DNA of 64,000 nucleotides. Origin: Saccharomonospora sp. NB11 (GTDB lineage: Bacteria; Actinomycetota; Actinomycetes; Mycobacteriales; Pseudonocardiaceae). The notes below the pieces were generated by a model. That model did not search any database. It saw nothing but the letters and a program-made list of their open reading frames with translations, and was not told the origin of the DNA. Below, piece by piece: positions 8,337-16,776 of the stretch. Where the stretch lies: assembly GCF_015910535.1 (NCBI RefSeq), contig NZ_JACBJG010000011.1, positions 91,555-155,554 on the forward strand. Direction: 5' to 3'. The position numbers were made by a program, and so were the translations under genes. Each line of letters starts with the position of its first letter. Within the stretch, counting starts at the first letter, position 1.

Positions 8337-9848
8337 ATGGGTACTCGCACCGAGACCGGGGTGGTCGTCGTGGGAACCGGATTCTCCGGTCTCGGCATGG
8401 CGATCCAGTTGCGCAAGGACGGGCGGGACGACTTCGTCGTGTTGGAGAAGGCCGACGAGGTCGGCGGGACCTGGCGCGACAACACCTACCCCGGGTGCGC
8501 GTGCGACATCCAGTCGCACATGTACTCGTTCTCGTTCGAGCAGAACCCGAATTGGTCGCGCTCCTTCTCGCCACAGCCGGAGATCTTCCGCTACCTCCGG
8601 GGCGTGGCCGAGAAGTACGGCCTCTACCGCTACATCCACTTCGGGCGGGAGATGACGGGAGCTCGGTGGGACGCCGAGACCCAGCGCTGGCACGTCATGA
8701 CGGCCAGCGGGGACGAGTACGTTGCCCGGTACCTCGTGTGCGGGGTGGGCGCGCTGCACCTGCCGCAGATTCCCCAGCTCCCCGGCGCCGAACGGTTCCG
8801 CGGCCCGGCCTTCCACTCCGCGCGATGGGACCACGATGTCGACCTGCGTGGCAAGCGGGTGGCCGTCGTGGGAACCGGTGCCAGTGCGATCCAGTTCGTG
8901 CCCAAGCTCGCCGAGCAGGTGAGCAGCCTCCGCCTCTTCCAGCGCACGCCGCCCTGGGTGATGCCGAAGCCGGACCGCACCATGCCCGACTGGGCCAAGC
9001 GGTTGTTCGCCAGGGTGCCCCTCGCGCAGCGGGCCTACCGGGACTTCCTCTACTGGACCCTCGAACTCCGTGCCGTCGGGTTCAACGGCGACCCGCGCAT
9101 CATGCGCGTCGCGCAGAAGGTCGCCGAGCGGCACATCGCGCGTCAGATCAGTGACCCGGAGCTGCGGGCGAAGGTCACCCCGGACTACGTCATGGGCTGC
9201 AAGCGAGTGCTGATCTCCAACGACTACTACCCGGCGTTGGCGCGCGACAACGTCGACGTGGTCACCGACGGGATCGCCGAGATCACCGAGACCGCCGTCG
9301 TGGACAAGGCCGGTGTCGAGCACGAGGTCGACGCCATCGTCTACGGCACCGGCTTCCACGTCACGGACGCCTTCGACCATCTCGACATCGTCGGGACGGA
9401 CGGGGCGAACCTCGGGCAGCAGTGGGCGGAGCACGGTATGCAGACCCACCTCGGGATCACCGCCCACGGCTTCCCGAACCTGTTCTTGCTCCTCGGGCCG
9501 AACACGGGTCTCGGCCACAACTCCGTGGTCTTCATGATCGAACAGCAGATCCGCTACATCGCCGAGGCGATCCGGCTGGTCCAGACCCACGACGCCGACG
9601 CGATCGAGGTGCGTGCCGACACGCAGGCGCAGTTCAACGCCGACATCCAGCGCAAGCTCGCCAACGGCATCTGGACCCGTGGCGGGTGCACGAGCTGGTA
9701 CCTCGACTCCCAGGGCGTCAACCGCACCATCTGGCCGGGATTCACCTGGCGGTACTGGATGCGCACGCGCAGGCTCGACCCCACCGACTTCCGGCTCTGG
9801 CGTGCCACTACAGGGTCGTCGTCGCCGAAAGCCGCTTCAGCCGCGTGA
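8337..9848 (+). CDS. flavin-dependent Baeyer-Villiger-type monooxygenase
   Basis: A 503-residue FAD- and NADPH-dependent monooxygenase. The FAD Rossmann motif GTGFSG is at residues 13-18, a second nucleotide-binding motif GTGASA is near 180, and the Baeyer-Villiger fingerprint FxGxxxHxxxW (FRGPAFHSARW) is near 153-163. Such enzymes insert oxygen into ketones to give esters or lactones, or oxidise related hydrophobic substrates. Start ATG at 8337 follows AGGGAGG. It is divergent from a TetR repressor gene, so expression is probably substrate-induced. Its last 41 bases overlap the convergent regulator gene. Confidence 0.88.
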   Translation: MGTRTETGVVVVGTGFSGLGMAIQLRKDGRDDFVVLEKADEVGGTWRDNTYPGCACDIQSHMYSFSFEQNPNWSRSFSPQPEIFRYLRGVAEKYGLYRYIHFGREMTGARWDAETQRWHVMTASGDEYVARYLVCGVGALHLPQIPQLPGAERFRGPAFHSARWDHDVDLRGKRVAVVGTGASAIQFVPKLAEQVSSLRLFQRTPPWVMPKPDRTMPDWAKRLFARVPLAQRAYRDFLYWTLELRAVGFNGDPRIMRVAQKVAERHIARQISDPELRAKVTPDYVMGCKRVLISNDYYPALARDNVDVVTDGIAEITETAVVDKAGVEHEVDAIVYGTGFHVTDAFDHLDIVGTDGANLGQQWAEHGMQTHLGITAHGFPNLFLLLGPNTGLGHNSVVFMIEQQIRYIAEAIRLVQTHDADAIEVRADTQAQFNADIQRKLANGIWTRGGCTSWYLDSQGVNRTIWPGFTWRYWMRTRRLDPTDFRLWRATTGSSSPKAASAA

Positions 9849-10278
9849 GCAGTTCGTCGGTTCGCAGGTCGCACAAGGACGCCAGTTGTTCGAGCGTGGC
9901 CCTGTCGAACCGCACGTCGCTGGACCCGCCCGCGGCGAGCCTGCCGCGGGCCCAGCGGCGTAGGGGGAGCAGTTCGGGCTGGTCGTCGGCGACGACGTCG
10001 GCCAGGTCGACTCGCACCTGGTCGGCCGCCTGCTCGAACAACCGGTCGTGCACCCGGGCCAGCAGATTCTGCGGCAGTTCCCCCATGGCCAGACACAGCT
10101 CCGCGAGCCGCACGACCGAACACTGCCGTGTCCCGAGTTCGTAGGTGGCGAGCGTCTGCAGCGAGATGCCGCTCTGTAGTCGCTCGCCCAGCTCCTTGCG
10201 CGTCCAGCCGCGCTGGGTTCTCAGCTTGCGGAGTTCCTCACCGAGGATGCGTTGGTAGGCGTCGCTGTCGATCAACAC
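9808..10278 (-). CDS. BldD-like helix-turn-helix (XRE) regulator
   Basis: A 156-residue protein with an XRE-type DNA-binding domain (residues ~11-70: LGEELRKLRTQRGWTRKELGERL ... TLATYELGTRQCSVVRLAELC is the pattern) and a second helical C-terminal half. Architecture and length resemble actinobacterial BldD-type developmental regulators, but I see no proof of c-di-GMP binding. Its 3' end overlaps the monooxygenase gene on the other strand by 41 bases. Confidence 0.8.
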   Translation of the reverse strand: MLIDSDAYQRILGEELRKLRTQRGWTRKELGERLQSGISLQTLATYELGTRQCSVVRLAELCLAMGELPQNLLARVHDRLFEQAADQVRVDLADVVADDQPELLPLRRWARGRLAAGGSSDVRFDRATLEQLASLCDLRTDELLTRLKRLSATTTL

Positions 10279-10357
10279 TGTCGTCCCCTGCCGTCGTCGG
10301 TTGTTCTACGACATGGGGATGGACGAACGCCCCAACCCTTACGCGGCGGCAGGAAGA

Positions 10358-10380
10358 AACCACGCCAATCCGGCGTGGTT
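10358..10380 (-). terminator. hairpin terminator after LCP gene
   Basis: AACCACGCC-AATCC-GGCGTGGTT is a perfect 9-bp stem with a 5-nt loop, located 63 bases beyond the stop of the leftward LCP gene. On the - strand it is followed by CTTCCT, a modest pyrimidine tract. Confidence 0.65.
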
Positions 10381-10442
10381 GCACCGAATGGAGTAACCCA
10401 TCGGGCTGAATAGCCATACTCCGCCGCCGCGTGCACTCACCG

Positions 10443-12188
10443 TCAGTTCACACAGGTGACCCCGTCGGCGGTGATCGGTTGCTCTTCCGATCCGTCGTCC
10501 GCCTGCCGAGGCGCCGGGGGTGCGTTGCCGCCGCCGGTCGGTGCGCTCGCGCCGGAGTTGCCGGCCGGCTGGTAGTCCGGTGCCAGCAGCACCCGCACGT
10601 GGCCGGACGTGACGTCGGCGGTTTCCTCGACGGCGAACTCGCCACCCAGCGCGTCGGCCACGGCCTGAGCCGAGGCGAGCTCCCCCTCGGCGGCCTGGAC
10701 CACGCTCGTCTCGCGCGGAACGTCGTTGGCCACCTCGCCTTGCAGGTAGCCCTGGGCCGCCAGCGACTCGGCCACGCTGCCCGCGAGTCCCTCGATGTTG
10801 GACGTGTTGTACACGTCGACCGTGATCTCGCTGGGGGCCGGAGCCTGGGGATTCTCCTCGGGCTTGCGGCCGGACAGCTTGGCGACGAAGTTGCGCACCT
10901 CGACGGGATCGACCTGGACGGCCATCCCGTCAGGGGTCTCGTACTCCGGGGTCACGATGGGGATCGTGCGGAACTGGATCTGGCCGCCGGTGAGGCCCTT
11001 CATCTGCTGGGCGAAGGACAGGATGTCCCAGCCCTTGTTGACCACGACGGACTTGCTGATCGCGTCCGTGAGTTCGTTCAGCTTCGCCGGGTCGGTGAGC
11101 GTGCCCGCGGAGAGAACCCGGTTCGCCAGCCCGGCGAGGAACACCTGCTGGCGCACGACCCGGTCGAGGTCGCCTCGGAGCAGTCCGTGCCGTTGCCGCA
11201 CGAACGCGAGGGCGTCGGCACCCTTGATGGTCTGCTTGCCCGCCTTGAAGTTGGCGCCGGAGTAGGAGTCGCTCGTGGCCTGGTTCAGACAGACCTCGAC
11301 GCCTCCGATCGCGTTGGTGATCTCGTAGAAGCCGAGCAGGTTGATCGAGGCGTAGTTGTCGATGGTCTGACCGGTCAGCGCCTCGACGGTGGCGATGAGG
11401 GTCTTGGCGCCTTCCTGGTTGCTGCGCAGCTCCAGTTCCTTCTCGTCCGTGACGCCCTGTTCCTGGAGCTCCTTGCGTGCGGCGGCCTTCCCCCGCGCGT
11501 ACGCGGAGTTGATCTTGTGTTGGCCGAAGCCGGGGATGGTCACGTACGAGTCCCGGGGCATGGAGATGGCGACCGCGCCTTTGCCGTCGTTCGGGACGTG
11601 GACCAGGATGATCGTGTCGGTGTTCAGCTCGCCGTCCGAGACACCGGCGTTCAGCTTGGCGAGCATCTCCTTCGGGAGCGGGTTGCCCTGGGCGTCGACG
11701 CGGCTGTCCATGCCCACCAGCAGGATGTCGCGTGCCCCGTCGGCGGGCTTCTCGCCCTCGTCGCTCCCGATGACGTCGGCCTGCGTCAGCCCGTTGACGA
11801 GTCCCTGCATGGCGGCCCAGGCGTAGCCGGTGACGAGGAGTACCAGGACCGACACCATCGTCAGTGCCACCCGGGCGCCTGCCCGTTTGCCCCGACCGCG
11901 CCGGGGCGGTGTCGAGGGACGAGCGCCGTCCGGACGTCCGGCAGGCCTGCGGTCCGTTCGCGCCGCGGGCCGGGACTGCGGCGACGACCGGCGACGTTCC
12001 CCGGCAGCCGCGGACGCCCTCCGCTCGGGGGGAGGCTGCCGTCGTGGCGGTTGCCGTCGCGGTGGTTGCCGGTCCCGGGGAGCGCCCTGACCTCCGCGTC
12101 GTTCCCCCCGAGACGCATCGACGGCGCGTTCCTGCCCACGGCGAGGGGGCCGTGGGCGACGCGGGTCGTCTCCCGGCGGTCGGTCCAC
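10443..12188 (-). CDS. LytR-CpsA-Psr (LCP) family cell-wall polymer ligase
   Basis: The 581-residue protein has a ~105-residue Arg/Pro-rich cytoplasmic leader, one transmembrane helix (~108-130), an extracytoplasmic LCP domain (DILLVGMDSR, NTDTIILVHV, ISMPRDSYV, FVRQRHGLLRGDLDR) and a C-terminal LytR_C domain (ITVDVYNTSNIEGLAG...). The Asp/Arg residues of the LCP pyrophosphate-binding site are present. LCP enzymes transfer teichoic-acid-like or arabinogalactan polymers from lipid carriers to peptidoglycan outside the membrane. GTG at 12188 is preceded by AAAGGAG. The terminator at 10358-10380 ends it. Confidence 0.9.
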   Translation of the reverse strand: MDRPPGDDPRRPRPPRRGQERAVDASRGERRGGQGAPRDRQPPRRQPPRRQPPPERRASAAAGERRRSSPQSRPAARTDRRPAGRPDGARPSTPPRRGRGKRAGARVALTMVSVLVLLVTGYAWAAMQGLVNGLTQADVIGSDEGEKPADGARDILLVGMDSRVDAQGNPLPKEMLAKLNAGVSDGELNTDTIILVHVPNDGKGAVAISMPRDSYVTIPGFGQHKINSAYARGKAAARKELQEQGVTDEKELELRSNQEGAKTLIATVEALTGQTIDNYASINLLGFYEITNAIGGVEVCLNQATSDSYSGANFKAGKQTIKGADALAFVRQRHGLLRGDLDRVVRQQVFLAGLANRVLSAGTLTDPAKLNELTDAISKSVVVNKGWDILSFAQQMKGLTGGQIQFRTIPIVTPEYETPDGMAVQVDPVEVRNFVAKLSGRKPEENPQAPAPSEITVDVYNTSNIEGLAGSVAESLAAQGYLQGEVANDVPRETSVVQAAEGELASAQAVADALGGEFAVEETADVTSGHVRVLLAPDYQPAGNSGASAPTGGGNAPPAPRQADDGSEEQPITADGVTCVN

Positions 12189-12330
12189 GCCAGGGCTCCT
12201 TTCCGTCGCTACTTCTCCCGTCGAGCCCGTCGAGCCTTCACACAGTCAGACGCACGGGAACGGAACGGGGTTGTCGTAGGGTGCCACACGAACGCGCTGC
12301 CACACGGGAGACCACCCAGCTCCGTCCTCC

Positions 12331-14550
12331 TCACGCGTGGCCCCTCCGCCCGGACGAGATCAGTCTTCTCGCCGCCGTCGCGACGGCCGCCAGGGCCACG
12401 AGGGCGCAGGCCGCCGCGTGTACCAGCACACCGGCTGGTGTGGGTGACGGCGACGTCGTCACGGACAGCAACGGGGGAACGCACGCCATCGCCGCGAGCA
12501 GCCATGTTCTCGGAGCGTTGCTCGTCCCGCTCCGCACGCTGTGCAACAACGTGATGCCGAGCAACAGGTGCACCAGGCTCTGCACCGGGTCGAGCAGCAC
12601 CCCGTCGACACGGACGTTCTCGGTGCCGAGCGACATCAGCGCGAAGCCGACGAGGCCCAGGCCCGCGAACCCGAATCCGGCCACCGTCGCGCCGTGCGAC
12701 AGCACCGTGCCGAGTCCCGGCTGGGTGTGATTCCACACCGGGACCGGCGGTGGTTTGTGCCAGATGTGCCGTTCGACCCAGACGAACACCACCACGGCGG
12801 GGCCGACGAGGAGGGCGATCGCGAGCAGCGCCCGAGGTGGCATGCCGGGAGCACCCAGCTCCGGCCAGAACCGGCGTGGCAGGTACACCGCGCTCACCAA
12901 CAGCAGCACGGCGGTGAGGTACAGCAGGTAGAGGCTCATCGGAACGCGCGAGGCCAGTCCCGCGAGGCGCAGCACGTTCGGTCGGCACACGAGGGACCGG
13001 AGCCGGGCGGCCACCAGCCCCAGCACCGCCACGTGGACGAGGCCGACGAGCAGTGCCGACGTGGTCGGTCCGGCCAGCGCGGGTGGAGCGCCCTCCACAC
13101 CGAGCGCGGCGCGCGGGAGATTTCCCGTCGACACACCGAGCACCAGAGTGGCGAGCCCGCCGACGGCCGTGAGCAGGAGCTGTCGTCGGGACGGCCGGAA
13201 GCCCTCGCGGTAGGCGAGCGCGGCTTGTTGGGCCAACAGGGCGAGTGCGAGGGCTCCGAGGTGGTCGGGCCATGGCAACGTCGTGACCGTGTCGAGCCAC
13301 ACGGTGGTGGCGAGACCGAGCGCCAGCACGAGCGATGTCGCCCGTGGTGCGCGTCGGTGCAACGTCTGCAACAGAGGGGTCAGGACCACCGTGGCCAGGT
13401 ACAGCCCGAGCAACCACAGCGGGTGCAGGGCCACCCGAACGACCCCTTCCGCGGTGGCCGGAGGCACGTGGAGCACCTCCAGGGCCAGCGGCACGGCGAG
13501 GGCGACCACCGCGAAGACGAGCGTCAGGCGCAACAACCAACTGCCCCGGTGCGCCAGGTACTCCCGGATGCCTCCGCCCGAGCCGGTGATCTCGGACCAC
13601 GCCGCGGCGTTCACGTGTCCTGCTGCGACGAAGAACACCACAGCGGTCTGTGCGGGCCAGGTCAACGGCCACACCCAGTGCTCGGGCGCTCCCGCCCACC
13701 GCGCCAGCGCCACGGCCGACTCGCCCAGGATGAGCACCGCCACGCTGCCGACCCCCAGCAGGGTCCATGGCGTGGCGGGCGCGACGGTTCCCAATCGGCG
13801 GCGCCGCCGATGCGGAGCGACGGCGTCGGGCTCGACGGTCGCGGCGGACCGCGCGCGGTCGCGGAGGCGGTGCCACAGCAGCAGGCCGATCACCGCGACC
13901 CCGGACAGCAGGGGCAGCAGGGGCTTGCCGACGGGTGGTCCCCACCGCTGGTGCCAGGAGTTCACCACGAGCCCGGCCGAGTAGACACCGGCGACGGTGC
14001 GGCAGAGTTCGAGCGTGCCCCTCGGGTTGACCTCGCAGGTGGTGTACATGTCCTTCGTCAGCCGCTCGTCGAGCGCCTCCCTGACCTCGGCGCTGAGCGG
14101 GCTGCCCTTCTTCTCGGCGTAGCGCAACAGGTCGTAGCCGAGGTCGTGCGACCGGCACGGCGTACCGAAGTTCCAGCGCGTGCTGTCGTCGCCCCACGGC
14201 GCGGAGCACCCGCCGCCCACGTGCACGGCGCGCACGGTGCCGTCCAGCGCGCGTTGGGTGCCGACCTGCACTTTGGTCACGGCCTCGAAGTCGGCGGGGA
14301 GCAGCTCCACCGCCTGCGCGGAACGGCTCGGGTCGAGCAGCGCGTCGATCGCGCGAGCCGCGTCGGCGGCGGCCGGGTCCGGTGCCGCGGGAGGTGGTGT
14401 CGCCTCGGAGCGGGACGCGACGAAACCGAAGCCCACCACCAGGAGAAGCAGGAGCAGCAGCCGTGCGACACCACCCGAGGACCGCCTACGGGGCGGGGTG
14501 GGGCGGACGGGCATGCGAACAGGGTTACAGGGGGAACTTCCCCGTGTCAT
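12331..14550 (-). CDS. secreted phospholipase A2 domain fused to multi-pass acyltransferase-like membrane domain
   Basis: A 739-residue protein. A signal-anchor helix (~residues 30-45) leads into a prokaryotic phospholipase A2 domain (~70-190) with the catalytic His-Asp in CRSHDLGY (H135, D136) and paired cysteines. About ten transmembrane helices follow (~200-640), resembling acyltransferase-3 family proteins, and the last ~100 residues resemble DUF4383-type membrane segments (DPVQSLVHLLLG). PLA2 cleaves the sn-2 acyl chain of phospholipids; the membrane part could move an acyl group, which is inference. I chose ATG at 14550 because GGAG precedes it at good spacing; 14613 and 14514 are alternatives. 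It starts 60 bases after the diguanylate cyclase gene, probably in one operon. Confidence 0.75.
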   Translation of the reverse strand: MTRGSSPCNPVRMPVRPTPPRRRSSGGVARLLLLLLLVVGFGFVASRSEATPPPAAPDPAAADAARAIDALLDPSRSAQAVELLPADFEAVTKVQVGTQRALDGTVRAVHVGGGCSAPWGDDSTRWNFGTPCRSHDLGYDLLRYAEKKGSPLSAEVREALDERLTKDMYTTCEVNPRGTLELCRTVAGVYSAGLVVNSWHQRWGPPVGKPLLPLLSGVAVIGLLLWHRLRDRARSAATVEPDAVAPHRRRRRLGTVAPATPWTLLGVGSVAVLILGESAVALARWAGAPEHWVWPLTWPAQTAVVFFVAAGHVNAAAWSEITGSGGGIREYLAHRGSWLLRLTLVFAVVALAVPLALEVLHVPPATAEGVVRVALHPLWLLGLYLATVVLTPLLQTLHRRAPRATSLVLALGLATTVWLDTVTTLPWPDHLGALALALLAQQAALAYREGFRPSRRQLLLTAVGGLATLVLGVSTGNLPRAALGVEGAPPALAGPTTSALLVGLVHVAVLGLVAARLRSLVCRPNVLRLAGLASRVPMSLYLLYLTAVLLLVSAVYLPRRFWPELGAPGMPPRALLAIALLVGPAVVVFVWVERHIWHKPPPVPVWNHTQPGLGTVLSHGATVAGFGFAGLGLVGFALMSLGTENVRVDGVLLDPVQSLVHLLLGITLLHSVRSGTSNAPRTWLLAAMACVPPLLSVTTSPSPTPAGVLVHAAACALVALAAVATAARRLISSGRRGHA

Positions 14551-14609
14551 GCGGTTCTCCGGATTCGGCTGCGGCTCACTGGTCCTCACCACCGCGCGTC
14601 GAACCGCCG

Positions 14610-16001
14610 TCACCCAGAGGAGGGGATGGGCGCGAAGCAGACGCGGTTACGGCCGGCTTCCTTCGCCTCGTACACGGCGCTGTCGGCGGCCTGCAGCAGG
14701 CCGTCGAGGTCGTCGGCGTGCCGCGGGAAGACGGCTACTCCGATGGACGCCGTACGGTCGCCGATGGTTGCTTGCGCACCGCGCTTGTCGGTGGTGGGGA
14801 TGCGCAACCCGGCGATCGTGGTCCGGACCCGCTCGGCGGCGAGTTCCGCGGCCGAGGTGTCGGCGTCGGGCAGGAGCAGCAGGAACTCCTCGCCGCCGAA
14901 GCGGCCGACGACGTCGGCGGGTCGGGTCACGCTGGACAGTGCGCTCGCGACCGCGGCCAGCACGTCGTCACCTGCGGGATGTCCGAACGTGTCGTTGATC
15001 CACTTGAAATGGTCGAGGTCGACCATGAGCACCGCGAGCGTGCTTCCCGCGCGTCGCACCCGGTTCAGAGCGCGATCGGCCGACTCCGTCCAGCCACGCA
15101 TGTTCAGCAGTCCGGTCTTCGGGTCGGTGACCACGGCGTCCTGGAGCTGGTCGATCTCCGCGAGTCGGTTGAAGACGACGGTGACGACGGCCATGACACC
15201 GACCGCCGGTGGCAGAATCACCACGAGCACGGCGGTGACCGCGCCGAGCCCCGTGGTGATGGCCTCCAACAGGTTGTCCGCCTTGCTGCCCAGGACGGTG
15301 CGCACGGTCGGCGAGGGAGACCCGAGGGCGAGAATCCCTCCGACGTAGATGATCTGCACCGCCTCGTACACCAGCGCGGTCACGAAGATCAGTCCGAACT
15401 CGCGCAGGGACCCGGACGCGGTGAGCGTGGACCAGTCCTGCGGCGACATCGCCGTGTAGGCCAGGTTCGCCAACGCCGCCGCGAGACCGTGGGCGAGCGA
15501 GGAGTAGACGAAGTTGTGCGCGGGGCGTCGCGCGGTGAACCAGCGCTGGACGCGGATGAGTGCCACCAGCAACACCGCGAGCGTCGCGGGCAGGACGAGC
15601 GTCGCGGGGAAGACCCACACCGCGGTGAGGTCGATGAGCACGGTCTTCGTGCGGTTGCGCCGTCGCTCCTCCTGACGGCGCGTGAGCTGGATGTGAGCGG
15701 TGGCACCCGCCGCGAGAATCGCGAACCGGAGCCAGTCAAGACCCGACGGTGCCGACGCCTGCACGAAAGCCACCGCGAAACCCGCCACCGCCAGCGCTTC
15801 CATGGTGAGCAGGAAGACGACGAAGCGTCGAGGTCTCGTCCACAGAGCCCAGTTGCGGGGGAGCAGGGACCGGCGGCGGTCGGCGGAGTTCGGGCCGTCG
15901 GTGGGAGAGGGCGGTTGCGCGGTGCGGTTCACGGCGTACGTGCCCGCGAGTTCGGCGGTAACGAAATTTGGCGATGGCCGATCCTGTGGAATGAGCGGCA
16001 C
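14610..16001 (-). CDS. membrane-bound diguanylate cyclase (GGDEF)
   Basis: A 463-residue protein. About 60 cytoplasmic residues precede seven or eight hydrophobic segments (~60-290) that form an integral membrane sensor. The C-terminal GGDEF domain (~300-455) keeps the active-site GGEEF signature, the metal-binding Asp in MVDLDHFKWIND and the GHPAGDDVL motif, so it should make c-di-GMP from two GTP. No RxxD inhibitory site is obvious immediately before GGEEF. No EAL domain is attached. GTG at 16001 follows GAGAGGA. It is divergent from the micro-ORF array and probably co-transcribed with the PLA2 fusion gene. Confidence 0.88.
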   Translation of the reverse strand: MPLIPQDRPSPNFVTAELAGTYAVNRTAQPPSPTDGPNSADRRRSLLPRNWALWTRPRRFVVFLLTMEALAVAGFAVAFVQASAPSGLDWLRFAILAAGATAHIQLTRRQEERRRNRTKTVLIDLTAVWVFPATLVLPATLAVLLVALIRVQRWFTARRPAHNFVYSSLAHGLAAALANLAYTAMSPQDWSTLTASGSLREFGLIFVTALVYEAVQIIYVGGILALGSPSPTVRTVLGSKADNLLEAITTGLGAVTAVLVVILPPAVGVMAVVTVVFNRLAEIDQLQDAVVTDPKTGLLNMRGWTESADRALNRVRRAGSTLAVLMVDLDHFKWINDTFGHPAGDDVLAAVASALSSVTRPADVVGRFGGEEFLLLLPDADTSAAELAAERVRTTIAGLRIPTTDKRGAQATIGDRTASIGVAVFPRHADDLDGLLQAADSAVYEAKEAGRNRVCFAPIPSSG

Positions 16002-16241
16002 TCGCCAGTCCTCTCGCGTGTGTCGGTCAGGTGGACGGTGGGTTCCGAGACGGCCCGGCCGTGACCGGTTCGACTCGGTCCGCTACGAAACAGCACATCG
16101 ACGGTGATCGGTATCATCGCACTGCACCGGATTTTCGTGTAGACGAGGCCGCGTGCCGGTAGTCTCGGTCGGTGCGGTGTGCTGTTCGGTACGCGTTTTC
16201 GCCGTCCGCACGAACTCGGACGCGAGTGGAGGTGTTCTCCC

Positions 16242-16262
16242 TTGTCTGACCGCGACTTCTGA
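16242..16262 (+). CDS. micro-ORF 1, hexapeptide (M)SDRDF
   Basis: TTG start, five codons reading Ser-Asp-Arg-Asp-Phe, then TGA. A GGAGG ribosome-binding site (16228-16232) ends 9 nt before the start codon. It is the first of three near-identical units in this intergenic region, each in a different reading frame. The Ser codon is TCT here and TCC in copy 2, a synonymous change. Function is unknown; see findings. Confidence 0.5.
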   Translation: MSDRDF

Positions 16263-16309
16263 CCTAGAACTGACACATCGACGACCACGACACCCTGGGG
16301 AGGTGCCTC

Positions 16310-16330
16310 GTGTCCGACCGCGACTTCTGA
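16310..16330 (+). CDS. micro-ORF 2, hexapeptide (M)SDRDF
   Basis: GTG start, Ser-Asp-Arg-Asp-Phe, TGA. A GGGGAGG ribosome-binding site (16297-16303) sits 6 nt before the start. The 47 bases between copies 1 and 2 show no similarity beyond the ribosome-binding site, so conservation is confined to the signal plus the short reading frame. Confidence 0.5.
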   Translation: MSDRDF

Positions 16331-16342
16331 GTGTTCGGTACT

Positions 16343-16386
16343 GGTTCGACATTCGTCCGACTCCGGTTCGACATCGCTTCGACGTT
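16343..16386 (+). repeat. two 22-bp direct repeats between micro-ORFs 2 and 3
   Basis: GGTTCGACAT occurs at 16343 and again at 16365, each followed by a degenerate TCG/TTCGAC stretch, giving a 22-bp period. It may be a regulatory repeat or simple local duplication. Confidence 0.4.
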
Positions 16387-16428
16387 GTCGGCCGTGACGT
16401 CGGTTCCGCTGGAGGGGAGGTGCTTACC

Positions 16429-16449
16429 GTGACCGACCGCGACTTCTGA
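16429..16449 (+). CDS. micro-ORF 3, hexapeptide (M)TDRDF
   Basis: GTG start, Thr-Asp-Arg-Asp-Phe, TGA, with a GGAGGGGAGG ribosome-binding site (16411-16420) 8 nt upstream. The Ser-to-Thr change at position 2 is conservative. A longer in-frame open reading frame begins at 16153, but that extension has no protein-like character and copies 1 and 2 do not share it. Confidence 0.5.
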   Translation: MTDRDF

Positions 16450-16776
16450 GTAGTCGAGACACTGTCGTCGCCGGTAATGGCTGGACGCGCACCGTGATGA
16501 CTCGTGACACGGGCTGTCGCGCTCTGACGGTCATGGTTCGCATCATCGATTCCTTCGTCCACGACGGCATTGCCGGCGATACCGGCGAAGTCCGCGGGCA
16601 GTGCTGGGGGCCGCGCTGGGGACACCGCCGGAGATCCTGGTCTGAGGGAAGGTCGTTCCTTCCCTGACTAATAGCCATTTCAGCCGGCTTCACGCAGTGA
16701 TGGCACCGGCACAATCAGGTGGTCGTCGTGACGGTGCTGGCCGCCGTGAGCACTTTCCGGCGCGCGAGCCCTCGTG
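16450..16776. other. 327-bp intergenic region with one small hairpin
   Basis: No credible gene. An 8-bp inverted repeat, AGGGAAGG (16645-16652) and CCTTCCCT (16658-16665), lies about 110 bases beyond the stop of the leftward MFS gene. It may end transcripts from either side, the MFS gene or the micro-ORF region, but there is no strong T tract. Confidence 0.45.

Noticed and set aside
12541..15348. 935-residue open frame on the + strand
   Set aside because: Shadow of the PLA2 fusion and GGDEF genes; high-GC codon bias keeps the opposite strand open. No domain or start signal.
16153..16449. 98-residue open frame ending in TVTDRDF, in frame with micro-ORF 3
   Set aside because: Composition is not protein-like, no good ribosome-binding site at 16153, and the other two micro-ORF copies are in different frames, so the shared unit is only the last seven codons.
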